64,000 nt of DNA from Bacillota bacterium (GTDB lineage: Bacteria > Bacillota > Clostridia > Lachnospirales > Lachnospiraceae): NCBI GenBank assembly GCA_023415055.1, contig JAEZLZ010000131.1, forward strand, positions 21,854 to 85,853, in the 5' to 3' direction. Both the position numbers and the translations under genes were made by a program. Below, in pieces: positions 53,728 to 62,526 of the stretch. Below the pieces are notes generated by a model, which made no database searches, had not been told where the DNA came from, and saw only the letters and a program-made list of their open reading frames with translations. The first letter of the stretch is position 1. Each line of letters starts with the position of its first letter.

Positions 53728-54114
53728 TCAACTCGGCTCATTTATTACTTTCTTAACTTCTATCCGGGCCATTCCATCGGGTATCTTCCATTCGATGATA
53801 CTTCCTTCACAGTATCCGAGAATGGCTGTTCCGATGGGCGAGAGGACGGAAATCTTTTTGTTCCTGGAATCTGCATCCTTGGGATACACTAAGGTAATCT
53901 CCTCCTCTTCCCCGTCTACAGACATGATTACCTTTGAATTCATCGCAATAAAATTATTCGGTAGTTGACCTGGAGCCTTAATATCCGCCCTTTCAATCTC
54001 CGTTTCCAGACTTTCAATATATTTAATTACCGTATGACTTGTATATTTATATTCTTCAATTACCTTCTTAAGCTTTTCCTTCTCCGCCTGTCTGATATAA
54101 ATTACTCCGGACAT
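53728..54114 (-). CDS. GreA/Rnk-like protein
   Basis: 128 residues from the ATG at 54114, behind GGAGGATATT. A helical N-terminal region (about 5-45) is followed by a GreA/GreB C-terminal type domain (about 50-125), including NSKVIMSVDGEEEEITLVYP and the conserved SPIGTAILGYCEGSIIEWKI. It resembles the Rnk group, which binds RNA polymerase near the secondary channel. The N-terminal coiled coil is shorter than in true GreA, so cleavage-factor activity is doubtful. Confidence 0.85.
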   Translation of the reverse strand: MSGVIYIRQAEKEKLKKVIEEYKYTSHTVIKYIESLETEIERADIKAPGQLPNNFIAMNSKVIMSVDGEEEEITLVYPKDADSRNKKISVLSPIGTAILGYCEGSIIEWKIPDGMARIEVKKVINEPS

Positions 54115-54140
54115 AATATCCTCCATTCCGATGATAATAC

Positions 54141-54180
54141 GATAGAAAGCACACTTTGCGAACTTTCTATTGTCATGAAT
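54141..54180 (+). repeat. Dispersed palindromic repeat, copy 3
   Basis: GATAGAAAGCACAC, TTTGCGAACTTTCTATT, then GTCATGAAT. It lies in the gap between the start of the Gre-like gene and the end of the MerR gene. It matches copies at 1214, 25391 and 63057. Confidence 0.82.
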
Positions 54181-54225
54181 GCGTATTCGAACATCAACTC
54201 GATAATAACATTATCTTCTTAACAA

Positions 54226-54972
54226 TTACGGCTTTGATTTCACTTCGGCAAATGCTTTATAATAATCAAGATACTTTTCATCCCAGGCAGAAAACAAATA
54301 TCTGGCCAGTATATTTGTAACTTCATATCCCCGGCTTGCTATATGCTCCGTAAACGGGCGAAACGCTTCCACAGAGGGGGCGCTGTAATCTACCTTTAGG
54401 ATAAAAGATAAATATTCTGACTGATTGTTCTTCGACCAAATCCTAGTATGGTTGTCCGAGGTAGCCACTAATAATCCGGTTTCAATCTCATCTTTGCCCG
54501 GATCATAGAGCAGAATGCTTTGATACTGATCCTTGATGTAGATAGACCAGGCATTACTATCATCGATGGAGAACCGAAAGATACTGTCATAATCCGGGAT
54601 TTCCTCCTGATACTGATGCTCTGACAGTCTGTTATATTCTTCGATACAGCTTAATTTCTTATTGATATATTCCTTCGAAGTATACAACTCCTGTAATCGC
54701 TCATCAAGATCCTGTTCAAGGGCGATCAGAGAGGAGGACAAATCCCCGGGTGACTGCTTCGGCAGCCTCTTCATGTCCTGAAGAGACATACCAAGACACC
54801 TGAAATGAGCCAAATCAGAAATTGTGTAGATAGACCCATGATTATATTCCCTGTAATTATTCTCCATTCCCCTGGGCATACGAAGCAAACCCTGACTCTC
54901 CCAATAGCGAAGAGTTGATTTCGGTATTCCAAGCAGCTTAGAGATCTCTCCAATGGTAAATGTTGATTTCAT
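54226..54972 (-). CDS. MerR-family transcriptional regulator with C-terminal effector domain
   Basis: 248 residues from the ATG at 54972 (MKSTFTIGEISKLLGIPKST), with GAGGTGC upstream; the longer frame has no support. MerR helix-turn-helix and wing are at about 4-72, a dimerisation coiled coil at about 80-120, and a C-terminal domain of about 110 residues that resembles GyrI-like/BmrR-type ligand domains (IYIKDQYQSILLYDPGKDEI, aromatic-rich). It may sense a small hydrophobic compound. The GNAT gene lies 29 nt upstream on the same strand. Confidence 0.88.
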   Translation of the reverse strand: MKSTFTIGEISKLLGIPKSTLRYWESQGLLRMPRGMENNYREYNHGSIYTISDLAHFRCLGMSLQDMKRLPKQSPGDLSSSLIALEQDLDERLQELYTSKEYINKKLSCIEEYNRLSEHQYQEEIPDYDSIFRFSIDDSNAWSIYIKDQYQSILLYDPGKDEIETGLLVATSDNHTRIWSKNNQSEYLSFILKVDYSAPSVEAFRPFTEHIASRGYEVTNILARYLFSAWDEKYLDYYKAFAEVKSKP

Positions 54973-55001
54973 AAGCACCTCATATAAAATATAGTAATGT
55001 C

Positions 55002-55511
55002 TTAACCAACTCCATGTATAAAATCCTCCATGGTAATGCTGTATAGACAAAATTGATTCAGTTCCTTCTCAAATATAAATCCTGCTTTTTCAAATGCTTT
55101 GATAGAGCGTATATTCTTGGGATGAATCTTTGCAACCACACGTGAAACCCTTCTATGGAAGAAAGCGTGCTGCAGCATCTCCCGAATGGTCTCTGTTCCA
55201 TATCCATTACCCCATTTCTGACTTTCTCCGATCATGATAACCATTTCCGCTTCATCGTTCGTGTATCTCAATTTAACAAAACCAATCGGGTGATTCTCAT
55301 TCGTCGATATCAGGTAAAAACTCCCGTCCTGATTAAACAAATGTGTCATGATAGGTAGATTGACTCGTGTGAGAAGTCTGTCAATCTCGACAGCAATATT
55401 ACCGGCTTCATTCATATATTTTGTAACCTCATGGCATTCCATCCAATCGATCATCCTGCGAGCATCGTTACGAGTAACCTCCTGGGTCAGTTTTATTCTG
55501 CCTGCTCTCAT
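55002..55511 (-). CDS. GNAT-family N-acetyltransferase
   Basis: 169 residues. The acetyl-CoA loop is MIGESQKWGNGYGTETIREM, followed by VAKIHPKNIRSIKAFEKAGF, which is typical of RimJ/RimL-type acetyltransferases. The substrate (protein N-terminus, amine or antibiotic) is not evident. It is upstream of the MerR gene on the same strand with 29 nt between them, so they may be co-transcribed. Confidence 0.87.
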   Translation of the reverse strand: MRAGRIKLTQEVTRNDARRMIDWMECHEVTKYMNEAGNIAVEIDRLLTRVNLPIMTHLFNQDGSFYLISTNENHPIGFVKLRYTNDEAEMVIMIGESQKWGNGYGTETIREMLQHAFFHRRVSRVVAKIHPKNIRSIKAFEKAGFIFEKELNQFCLYSITMEDFIHGVG

Positions 55512-55649
55512 TATATCATCCTTTCCATAATATAATAAAAGCCTTTCATAGCTGTAAGTTCTATGACGGTTCTTTATTAGCCTTATTATAAAGGTTCAAG
55601 CAACTTTAATGTCAATGGTTTTTCATAGATTACCCAAAAAATGAATAAT

Positions 55650-55731
55650 AAAAAACCGGAGTAATCTGACCCGTTCCCATGCGGTGAACAGTTGGCTGTT
55701 AAACTGCTCCATCCAGGGTGGTTTACTCCGG
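55650..55731 (-). terminator. Terminator after the ABC-F gene
   Basis: On the minus strand CCGGAGTAA pairs with TTACTCCGG across a branched loop, followed by six T (55655-55650). It starts 18 nt past the ABC-F stop. Confidence 0.8.
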
Positions 55732-55748
55732 CTTATACTATAGTATTC

Positions 55749-57578
55749 TTATCTCTCCTGCTTTGCAGCTTCAATTTGCTCAGCGAGATCGTTTAGATAT
55801 ACCCAACGCTCCATCTTTGCCTCTAGCTTTTTTTCTAATTCTTCCTTTTGCGCCATCAGCTCATTTAACCTGGAGTAATTCGTCGCCGAGGCGGCCATCG
55901 CCTGATCCGTCTCTGTGATCTTCTTCTCCAGCTCCGCGATGTCCTCATCGATGGTATCGTATTCCTTCTGTTCCTGATATGAGAACTTCGGTTTGCTGTT
56001 CTTTTTCTTCCAGGTTGCCATGCTTGCCGCTTTCAGCTCCTCCTCAGCCTTTGATGGCGTGCTAATCGTTCCCATAACACCGGTCATTTCACCGCGAAGC
56101 TCTCTTGTCTCCTTATAATCCGTAAAATTACCCTCATATTGCTTTATTGTACCTCCCTCGAAGGAAAAGATACGAGTAGCAATTTTATCAAGGAAATAAC
56201 GATCGTGAGATACTGTCACCACAATACCGGGATAGGTAGCCAGATAATCCTCCAATATCGTTAAGGTTTGAATATCAAGATCATTTGTCGGCTCGTCCAG
56301 AATCAGTACATTGGGAGCCTCCATCAGAACCTTCAGAAGATACAATCTTCTTTTCTCTCCTCCGGACAGCTTTGCAATCTGTGTATATTGCATAGAACCG
56401 AGAAACAGGAAACGGTCGCACATCTGGGAGGCGGTCGCGGTTCCTTCCGAAGTCTGGATATATTCGGCGGTATCCCGGATATACTCAATCACCTTAAGCC
56501 TTTCGTCCATATACTCATTCTCCTGAGAGAAATACCCAAGTTTTATAGTAGTTCCGGTCTCGACCGTCCCATCATCCGGAGGTAATATACCGGTTAAAAT
56601 ATTCAATAAGGTAGACTTACCACAGCCATTCGGTCCGATGATTCCGATACGGTCCCCCGGTAAAAGAATATAAGTAAAGTCCCGGATTAAATTCTTATCG
56701 CCGAAGGACTTGCTAACACCGTTTAATTCTATTGTCTTCTTACCGAGTCTGGCTGACAGGGCGTTGATCTCAACTTTCCCATCTGTCTCCATTGTCTTGC
56801 GGTCTCTTAAATCTTCAAAGCGTTGAATATGCGCCTTTTGCTTAGTCGAACGAGCTCTTGCTCCCCTTTGCATCCATTCGAGTTCCATTCGAAACAAGCT
56901 CCTGGCCTTTCGCTCCGTAGCCTGTGCCATCTCTTCTCGTTCCGCCTTCAGCTCAAGAAATTTGGAAAAGTTTGCTTGATAGGAATAGATACTGCCATGG
57001 TCCAGCTCAATAATTTTATTCGTAACCTTATCAAGGAAATAGCGATCATGAGTAACCATGATAAATGCTCCCTTGTATTTTCGAAGATAGTCCTCAAGCC
57101 ATTCTGCCATCTCATTGTCCAGATGATTGGTTGGCTCGTCCAGCACCAGAACCTCAGCCGGGGTCAGCAGTGTCCGCACCAGGGCAACCCGCTTCTTCTG
57201 CCCGCCGGATAATACCTCCGGAGAACTCTGAGGATTAGTGATACCGAGCTTAAGAAGCATTGCACCCGCTTCTCCCTCAAGATTACGGTATTCTTCGTCT
57301 GCCTTCTGATTCATGACCACATTCTGTAATATAGATAATTCATTGTCAAACATAGGTGTCTGAGACAAATATCCGATACGTACCTTTTTGCCTCTGGTTA
57401 CACTTCCGCTGTCCGGCTCTTCGAGTCCCGCAATTATCTTAAGAAGTGTGGATTTCCCGGTGCCGTTAACTCCGATTACACCGATTTTCTCACCTTCATT
57501 GATTCCAAAGGTGACATGATCAAAGAGCATACGCTCCGTATAGCTCTTGCTCATATTCTCTATTGTTAATAAGTTCAT
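55749..57578 (-). CDS. ABC-F family ATPase (Uup/EttA-like)
   Basis: 609 residues with two nucleotide-binding domains and no membrane segment. Domain 1 has GVNGTGKST, LSGGQKKRVALVRTL and VLVLDEPTNHLD; domain 2 has GPNGCGKST, LSGGEKRRLYLLKVL and VLILDEPTNDLD. The linker (about 225-290) is the charged helical pair of the family, and a C-terminal coiled coil (about 540-605) resembles Uup. ABC-F proteins act on the ribosome, resolving stalling or giving antibiotic protection; a Uup-type housekeeping role is more likely. Confidence 0.93.
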   Translation of the reverse strand: MNLLTIENMSKSYTERMLFDHVTFGINEGEKIGVIGVNGTGKSTLLKIIAGLEEPDSGSVTRGKKVRIGYLSQTPMFDNELSILQNVVMNQKADEEYRNLEGEAGAMLLKLGITNPQSSPEVLSGGQKKRVALVRTLLTPAEVLVLDEPTNHLDNEMAEWLEDYLRKYKGAFIMVTHDRYFLDKVTNKIIELDHGSIYSYQANFSKFLELKAEREEMAQATERKARSLFRMELEWMQRGARARSTKQKAHIQRFEDLRDRKTMETDGKVEINALSARLGKKTIELNGVSKSFGDKNLIRDFTYILLPGDRIGIIGPNGCGKSTLLNILTGILPPDDGTVETGTTIKLGYFSQENEYMDERLKVIEYIRDTAEYIQTSEGTATASQMCDRFLFLGSMQYTQIAKLSGGEKRRLYLLKVLMEAPNVLILDEPTNDLDIQTLTILEDYLATYPGIVVTVSHDRYFLDKIATRIFSFEGGTIKQYEGNFTDYKETRELRGEMTGVMGTISTPSKAEEELKAASMATWKKKNSKPKFSYQEQKEYDTIDEDIAELEKKITETDQAMAASATNYSRLNELMAQKEELEKKLEAKMERWVYLNDLAEQIEAAKQER

Positions 57579-57770
57579 AACGCTTACCTTTCTTTACTTT
57601 GTCCGTAATGCATGTCTATCGTATCATAGGCTATTTAGAAAGTCCACATAAAATAAGTGCTGCAACCTTGCCATGCTTTAGTTTTTCTCTTTGAAACATG
57701 CGCCTACCGCGCAAGTGTGTTCCACCTTAGTATAGTCCGGCTTCTCTGGTCACACGATACATTGAACAAA

Positions 57771-57815
57771 AAAGATACCTTATTTCAGCTGTTCGCTGTA
57801 GGGAAGGTATCTTTT
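57771..57815 (-). terminator. Terminator after purA
   Basis: AAAAGATACCTT pairs with AAGGTATCTTTT; on the minus strand the stem is followed by TTTTTTG. It is 53 nt after the purA stop. The remaining gap up to the ABC-F start shows no gene. Confidence 0.85.
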
Positions 57816-57867
57816 CATTCGTCTGATTTGTCTCTCCATTTGTTCTGAGGAGTCAGTATATTCTATC

Positions 57868-59142
57868 TTACTTGCGGATAATCTCTGTTCTGCCGGGGCC
57901 GTTGGAGATCATCGTAATCGGAACCTCCAGCTCCTTCTCGATAAATTCAATGTACTTTCTGCAGTTCTCCGGAAGCTCCTCATACGTCTGAATGCCTCGG
58001 ATCTCCTGCTTCCATCCAGGAAGATACTCATAAACCGGCTTTGCCTTTGACAGTTTTACAGTCGTCGGGAAGTCCTTCGTAACGACACCGTCGATCTCAT
58101 ATCCAACACAAACCGGAAGCGTGTCCAAATAGCCGAGAACGTCCAGTACAGTGAGCGCCACCTCAGTCGCACCCTGCATCCGACAGCCATAACGTGACGC
58201 AACTGCATCAAACCAGCCCATACGTCTCGGTCTGCCGGTAGTCGCACCATACTCTCCTCCGTCACCGCCGCGTCTACGAAGCTCATCTGCTTCCTCACCG
58301 AAGATTTCACTAACGAATTCGCCTGCACCAACAGCAGATGAATAAGCCTTAACCACCGTAACGATATCCTTGATTTCATAGGGAGGAATACCAGCACCGA
58401 TTGCTCCGTAAGCTGCCAAGGTGGAGGAAGAGGTTACCATCGGATAGATACCGAAGTCCGGATCCTTCAGTGCACCGAGCTGTCCTTCCAATAATATATT
58501 TTTATCGGTCTTAATTGCATCATGTAGGAATGCGGAAACATCGCATACATAAGGCTCGACCATGGTTTTATATTCTAATAAGGTTGCTAATAACTCCTTA
58601 GGTTCAATTCCCGGCTTGTGATACATATGCTCCAGAAGAATATTCTTCATCTCGCATACTCTATCAACCTTTTCCTTCAATGCTTCTTCATCGAAGAGCT
58701 CCGATACCTGGAAACCGATCTTTGCATATTTATCAGAATAAAAAGGAGCGATTCCCGATTTGGTAGATCCAAAGGATTTGCCACCCAGTCTTTCCTCTTC
58801 ATACTGATCGAATAAAATGTGATAAGGCATCATAATCTGAGCCCGGTCAGATACTAAGATCTTGGGAGCAGGTACACCTCTGTCTACCAAGGATTGAATT
58901 TCCTTCACCAAATACGGAATGTTTAGAGCCACACCATTTCCGATGATACTTGTTGTATGTTTATAAAACACTCCGGAGGGAAGTAAATGCAGAGCGAATT
59001 TACCGTATTCGTTGATTATCGTATGTCCGGCGTTACTGCCACCCTGATATCTTACGATAATATCTGCCTCTTGTCCTAACATGTCGGTAATCTTACCTTT
59101 TCCCTCGTCGCCCCAATTAGCGCCTACGATTGCTTTAACCAT
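57868..59142 (-). CDS. purA: Adenylosuccinate synthetase
   Basis: 424 residues from the ATG at 59142, preceded by AAGGAGG; 16 residues of extra frame upstream are not family-like. It joins IMP and aspartate with GTP to form adenylosuccinate, the first committed step to AMP. The GTP-binding P-loop is VGANWGDEGKGKITD with the catalytic Asp, and NAGHTI, GSTKSGIAPFYSDK and TTGRPRRMGWFDAV follow. Full-length. It is transcribed alone, away from purL at 13.5-17.3 kb. Confidence 0.97.
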   Translation of the reverse strand: MVKAIVGANWGDEGKGKITDMLGQEADIIVRYQGGSNAGHTIINEYGKFALHLLPSGVFYKHTTSIIGNGVALNIPYLVKEIQSLVDRGVPAPKILVSDRAQIMMPYHILFDQYEEERLGGKSFGSTKSGIAPFYSDKYAKIGFQVSELFDEEALKEKVDRVCEMKNILLEHMYHKPGIEPKELLATLLEYKTMVEPYVCDVSAFLHDAIKTDKNILLEGQLGALKDPDFGIYPMVTSSSTLAAYGAIGAGIPPYEIKDIVTVVKAYSSAVGAGEFVSEIFGEEADELRRRGGDGGEYGATTGRPRRMGWFDAVASRYGCRMQGATEVALTVLDVLGYLDTLPVCVGYEIDGVVTKDFPTTVKLSKAKPVYEYLPGWKQEIRGIQTYEELPENCRKYIEFIEKELEVPITMISNGPGRTEIIRK

Positions 59143-59309
59143 ATTGAAATCCTCCTTGGCTTGTGCGATAGTACAGTTGTATATGACCATGTGCTCGCAT
59201 CAAAATTATTGTACCCAATTACTTGTTAAGTATATGCGATATAATAATATAAGTAAAATCAATCTTAATTATGTTTGACATAATAAAAGCTTATGCATAG
59301 TTCTATCTT

Positions 59310-59744
59310 TTATTGTTTTCCGGTACTTCCAAGTCCGCCACGGTCCTGATTACCCAAGCTTTCCACCTCGTGAAATTCGATTCTTGGCTGATGCTCTACG
59401 ATGCGGAATTGACAGATTCGATCATTGGTCTGAATCACCGTATCTCTCATCGCTAACGCGGGAAAGAACCACTGGTCATGATCACCGCAGTAGCTTTCAT
59501 CCACTATTCCCGTAGAATTTGTCTGGAGAATTCCAAAGTTCTTAAAGGTACTGCTCCTCGGAACAATATGAGCCTCATACCCCTTTGGCAGCTCCATTGC
59601 AATTCCCAAGGAAATCAGCTTGAATTCACCGGCCTTCAGTTCTATTGTCTCGGCAGCCCGCAAATCAATCCAATCCGATTTATTCTCGATATATTGCAAT
59701 TTTTCTATCTGGTCACTTAGATATTTAATCCTTATATTTGGCAT
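59310..59744 (-). CDS. dut: dUTP diphosphatase (dUTPase)
   Basis: 144 residues. Hydrolyses dUTP to dUMP and pyrophosphate. Trimeric dUTPase motifs: motif 1 WIDLRAAE, motif 2 IVPRSSTFKNFG, motif 3 STGIVDESYCGD with the catalytic Asp, motif 4 NDRICQFRIVEH, and the C-terminal motif 5 RGGLGSTGK. Motif 3 and the insertion GDHDQWFFPALAM differ somewhat from common enterobacterial forms and resemble those in Firmicutes and their phages. No phage genes surround it. Confidence 0.93.
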   Translation of the reverse strand: MPNIRIKYLSDQIEKLQYIENKSDWIDLRAAETIELKAGEFKLISLGIAMELPKGYEAHIVPRSSTFKNFGILQTNSTGIVDESYCGDHDQWFFPALAMRDTVIQTNDRICQFRIVEHQPRIEFHEVESLGNQDRGGLGSTGKQ

Positions 59745-59841
59745 AATAACCTCCGTTTATCTTCTGATCGATTGAAATCTTCTTTCTTTCGCACGTTCTT
59801 TTTATTCTTCTTATTTGTTACTATTCATCTCATACCCGCCG

Positions 59842-60735
59842 TTACTGAAAGCTTGGATCTAACATTCGAAGCAGTTCCTTTGCAGCAGTCGAGATTGGAT
59901 TGTTGTGTCCGGTGATGATGCAAAAATGTCTCTTTGGAATCCCTGTCTCAAATTGAAGTTCAAAGAGATCGCCATGCTCCAGGGCTTCTCTTGCAAAATC
60001 CTTCACCACACATCCAATGCCAAGGTTACGGCTCGCAAATTTAACGATGATATCACTCATCGCCAATTCGAATTCCGGCTTCAGCTCGACTTCATTCGCC
60101 CTGAGAAATTCATCGATATATCTGCGGGAGCTGGTGTTATGCTCCAGGCAGATGATGGGCAGCTCCTCGAGCGCTTTATAATGAAGTGTTCGTCCCTTCA
60201 ACTTCTGGAAACGGTTCCCTGCCACAAAGATATCCTGTATCTCCTTAATTCTAGTAACCCCAATCTCCGGTTTGGCCTCAAAGGGTTCACTAACGATTCC
60301 GAAATCAATCTTGCCGTCATACAGATAATCCAATGTCTCCGGCGTCGGTGCATTCGTTACCGTAACCTTGATTTTCGGGAATTTCTCATGGAAACGTTCC
60401 AGATAAGGAAGGAGATAGAATTGAAGGGTCATATCACTGGCTCCGATTCGAATCTCTCCATTCTCCAGATCCAGCATTTTTCGAAATTTATCCTCGCCCA
60501 TTAAGATATATTCGTAGCCTCTTTGTACATAGTTATACAGAACCTCCCCCTCCGGCGTCAGCTTAACTCCTTTCGGAATGCGGATGAATAAGCGGCTCCC
60601 CAGGTTGGTCTCTAACAGCTTAACAGCCTGACTGACTGCCGGCTGTGAGATACACAGCTCTTCCCCTGCCTGTGTAAAGCTCCCTGCTTTGGCTACATGA
60701 TAGAAGATACGATAATACTCCAGATCAATATTCAT
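59842..60735 (-). CDS. LysR-family transcriptional regulator
   Basis: 297 residues from the ATG at 60735, behind GGGGAG. HTH at about 4-62 (EYYRIFYHVAKAGSFTQAGE, ISQPAVSQAVKLLETNL); effector domain from about 93 (IRIGASDMTLQFYLLPYLER). It is a paralogue of the LysR protein at 18731-19615, sharing the same N-terminal pattern and the IRIGASD start of the ligand domain. The target is unknown; no divergent partner gene is adjacent. Confidence 0.92.
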   Translation of the reverse strand: MNIDLEYYRIFYHVAKAGSFTQAGEELCISQPAVSQAVKLLETNLGSRLFIRIPKGVKLTPEGEVLYNYVQRGYEYILMGEDKFRKMLDLENGEIRIGASDMTLQFYLLPYLERFHEKFPKIKVTVTNAPTPETLDYLYDGKIDFGIVSEPFEAKPEIGVTRIKEIQDIFVAGNRFQKLKGRTLHYKALEELPIICLEHNTSSRRYIDEFLRANEVELKPEFELAMSDIIVKFASRNLGIGCVVKDFAREALEHGDLFELQFETGIPKRHFCIITGHNNPISTAAKELLRMLDPSFQ

Positions 60736-60793
60736 ATAAACTCCCCTTATGGAATTATTAAAATACATTCGTTCATATTATACCATCAATATA

Positions 60794-60843
60794 AGATCAA
60801 GGCAAATCATAATTAATAATCCTATTATGATTTACCTTGATCT
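60794..60843. repeat. 20-bp inverted repeat between the LysR and aldo/keto reductase genes
   Basis: AGATCAAGGCAAATCATAAT and ATTATGATTTACCTTGATCT are complementary except for one position, with a 10-nt loop. It lies 26 nt past the end of the reductase gene and 59 nt before the LysR start. It may be a transcription terminator for the reductase gene; the T-run is weak. Confidence 0.7.
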
Positions 60844-60868
60844 GCTTCTTATTCCGTTATCAAATTTC

Positions 60869-62002
60869 TTATTTGGAGATGACCAAATCAATCTCCTGCT
60901 GTAAAGTCTTCAGATCAACACGTATGTTAAGCTTCTGAGGGCATGCATCTTCACATTGACCACATTCCACACAGTTCTTTGCTTTTGCTTTGTCATCGAT
61001 ATCATTAGACCATAACCAATTCAACTCACCCTCGTTATTATACATCCCATAGCTGTTCCAGATGCTAAAGTTTTTGGGGATATCAACTCCTGCCGGACAG
61101 GGCATACAATAAGCACAGCCGGTGCAACCATTTTTCACTCTGCTTTTCAGAGTCTTCGCAGCCTCTTCGATGGCCTTCTTATCCTCTTCATTAAGAGCCT
61201 GGAAATCACGGAAGGTATTCAAATTATCCTGAACCTGCTCTTCGTTCGACATGCCACTTAATATAACCTTTACATTCGGTAAAGAGCCTACCCAACGAAG
61301 TGCCCAGGAAGCATCCGATTTTCCGGCTTCCCTTTTTGTCAGATGTACTGCGGCATCCTCCGGCAGTCTCGCAAGGGATCCGCCCTTCACCGGTTCCATA
61401 ATTACAAGCGGTATCTCAAGCTCCTCTGCTAATTCATACCCCTTCATTCCGGCCTGTTCCTCTGTGTCCATGTAATTAAGCTGGATCTGACAGAAGTCCC
61501 ATTTGCGGAAGCGGAGGATGTGTTCAAAGGCATCATAATTATCATGGAAGGAGAAACCGAGGTATTTGATCTTTCCTTCAGCTTTCAGACGATCCATCAC
61601 CTCAAGCACACCTAATTTTACCATCTTATCAAAGCTGTCGCGATTCAATGCATGCAACAGGTAGAAATCAATATAATCCTTATGTAGTTTTTTTAATTGC
61701 TCATTAAAGAGACACTCTGCATCCTCCGCCTTCTCTACCAGCCAGCAGGGCAGCTTAGTTGCCAGATAATAGCTGCTTCTTTCATAGCGATCTAATGCCT
61801 TACCGGTGAATATTTCGCTGTTTCCTTCGTGATATACATAAGCTGTATCAAAATAATTTACCCCGTTCTGATAAGCACTGTCAATCATCTTTGCAGCAAT
61901 CTTTTCGTCTATGCTGCCATCTTGTTTTTTGGGGTATCTCATACAGCCAAAGCCCAATAAAGATGTCTTAATCCCTAAATTCTGAAATTCTCTTAATTCC
62001 AT
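60869..62002 (-). CDS. Aldo/keto reductase with C-terminal 4Fe-4S ferredoxin domain
   Basis: 377 residues from the ATG at 62002, with TTGGAGGG upstream. The AKR barrel (about 1-275) has the catalytic Asp and Tyr in NYFDTAYVYHEG, Lys in YYLATKLPC and His in FYLLHALNRD. The C-terminus holds two cysteine clusters, CTGCAYCMPCPAGVDIP and CVECGQCEDACP, suitable for iron-sulphur clusters. This AKR plus ferredoxin architecture is common in anaerobic Firmicutes; the electron partner and substrate are unknown. Confidence 0.93.
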   Translation of the reverse strand: MELREFQNLGIKTSLLGFGCMRYPKKQDGSIDEKIAAKMIDSAYQNGVNYFDTAYVYHEGNSEIFTGKALDRYERSSYYLATKLPCWLVEKAEDAECLFNEQLKKLHKDYIDFYLLHALNRDSFDKMVKLGVLEVMDRLKAEGKIKYLGFSFHDNYDAFEHILRFRKWDFCQIQLNYMDTEEQAGMKGYELAEELEIPLVIMEPVKGGSLARLPEDAAVHLTKREAGKSDASWALRWVGSLPNVKVILSGMSNEEQVQDNLNTFRDFQALNEEDKKAIEEAAKTLKSRVKNGCTGCAYCMPCPAGVDIPKNFSIWNSYGMYNNEGELNWLWSNDIDDKAKAKNCVECGQCEDACPQKLNIRVDLKTLQQEIDLVISK

Positions 62003-62160
62003 ATACATTCCCTCCAACATAAAAACTAATTAACTTAGGTATCATTTATAACCCTTCTTATCGATCTATTATTACATGTATCTGAATTTAGTTCAATCAC
62101 TTTCCCTTACTTTCGTAAAAAAACATAGCGAAAAAGTATCCATTTCTGACTCATCATAAG

Positions 62161-62415
62161 CTATTTTCTCTTACGGGCATATAGTAGAGATAAAATCAGT
62201 GTAACAAGAATGACAGCCGCTGTTATCCCGTAAAGCAGATAGTTCTGGTTTGAATCAATCACAAGAATGCTGGTAGGTCCATCTGCACCACCGATAATGA
62301 AAGTGTCCAGACGTTGTCGGCGATAGAATTGGCTGATATCAATCCAGGTATATATGATCAGTAATATACTGATAATGCTGAGTATCAGTAATGTCAAGAT
62401 ACGTCTTGTCTTCAT
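62161..62415 (-). CDS. Small two-helix membrane protein carrying an OadB-like GGADGPT motif
   Basis: 84 residues, AAGGAGAG upstream. Transmembrane segments lie at about 6-25 and 60-79. Between them is TFIIGGADGPTSILVIDS, which closely matches the signature at the start of the beta subunit of sodium-pumping decarboxylases (IIGGADGPTAI). The rest of the decarboxylase subunit is absent. It is a free-standing small protein rather than a fragment: it has its own start, two membrane helices and a basic end (YARKRK). Function unknown. Confidence 0.72.
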   Translation of the reverse strand: MKTRRILTLLILSIISILLIIYTWIDISQFYRRQRLDTFIIGGADGPTSILVIDSNQNYLLYGITAAVILVTLILSLLYARKRK

Positions 62416-62526
62416 AAAGTCCTCTCCTTATAAGCAGCGTGGCAGCCGTAGACAGTGAAGTCCACCTGCGTCGTCAGTCCCTTACTTATCAAAATAATAC
62501 AAGTACCGGACCGAATCTAGTGTATA

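Noticed and set aside
53470..53968. Plus-strand frames overlapping DUF2164 and the Gre-like gene
   Set aside because: They are shadows of two genes with clear family motifs.
59310..59744. Prophage signal from the dUTPase gene
   Set aside because: No other phage-like gene lies near it; neighbours are housekeeping genes.
59905..60504. Open frame of 199 residues opposite the LysR gene at 59842-60735
   Set aside because: Shadow frame of a conserved regulator; no start signal.
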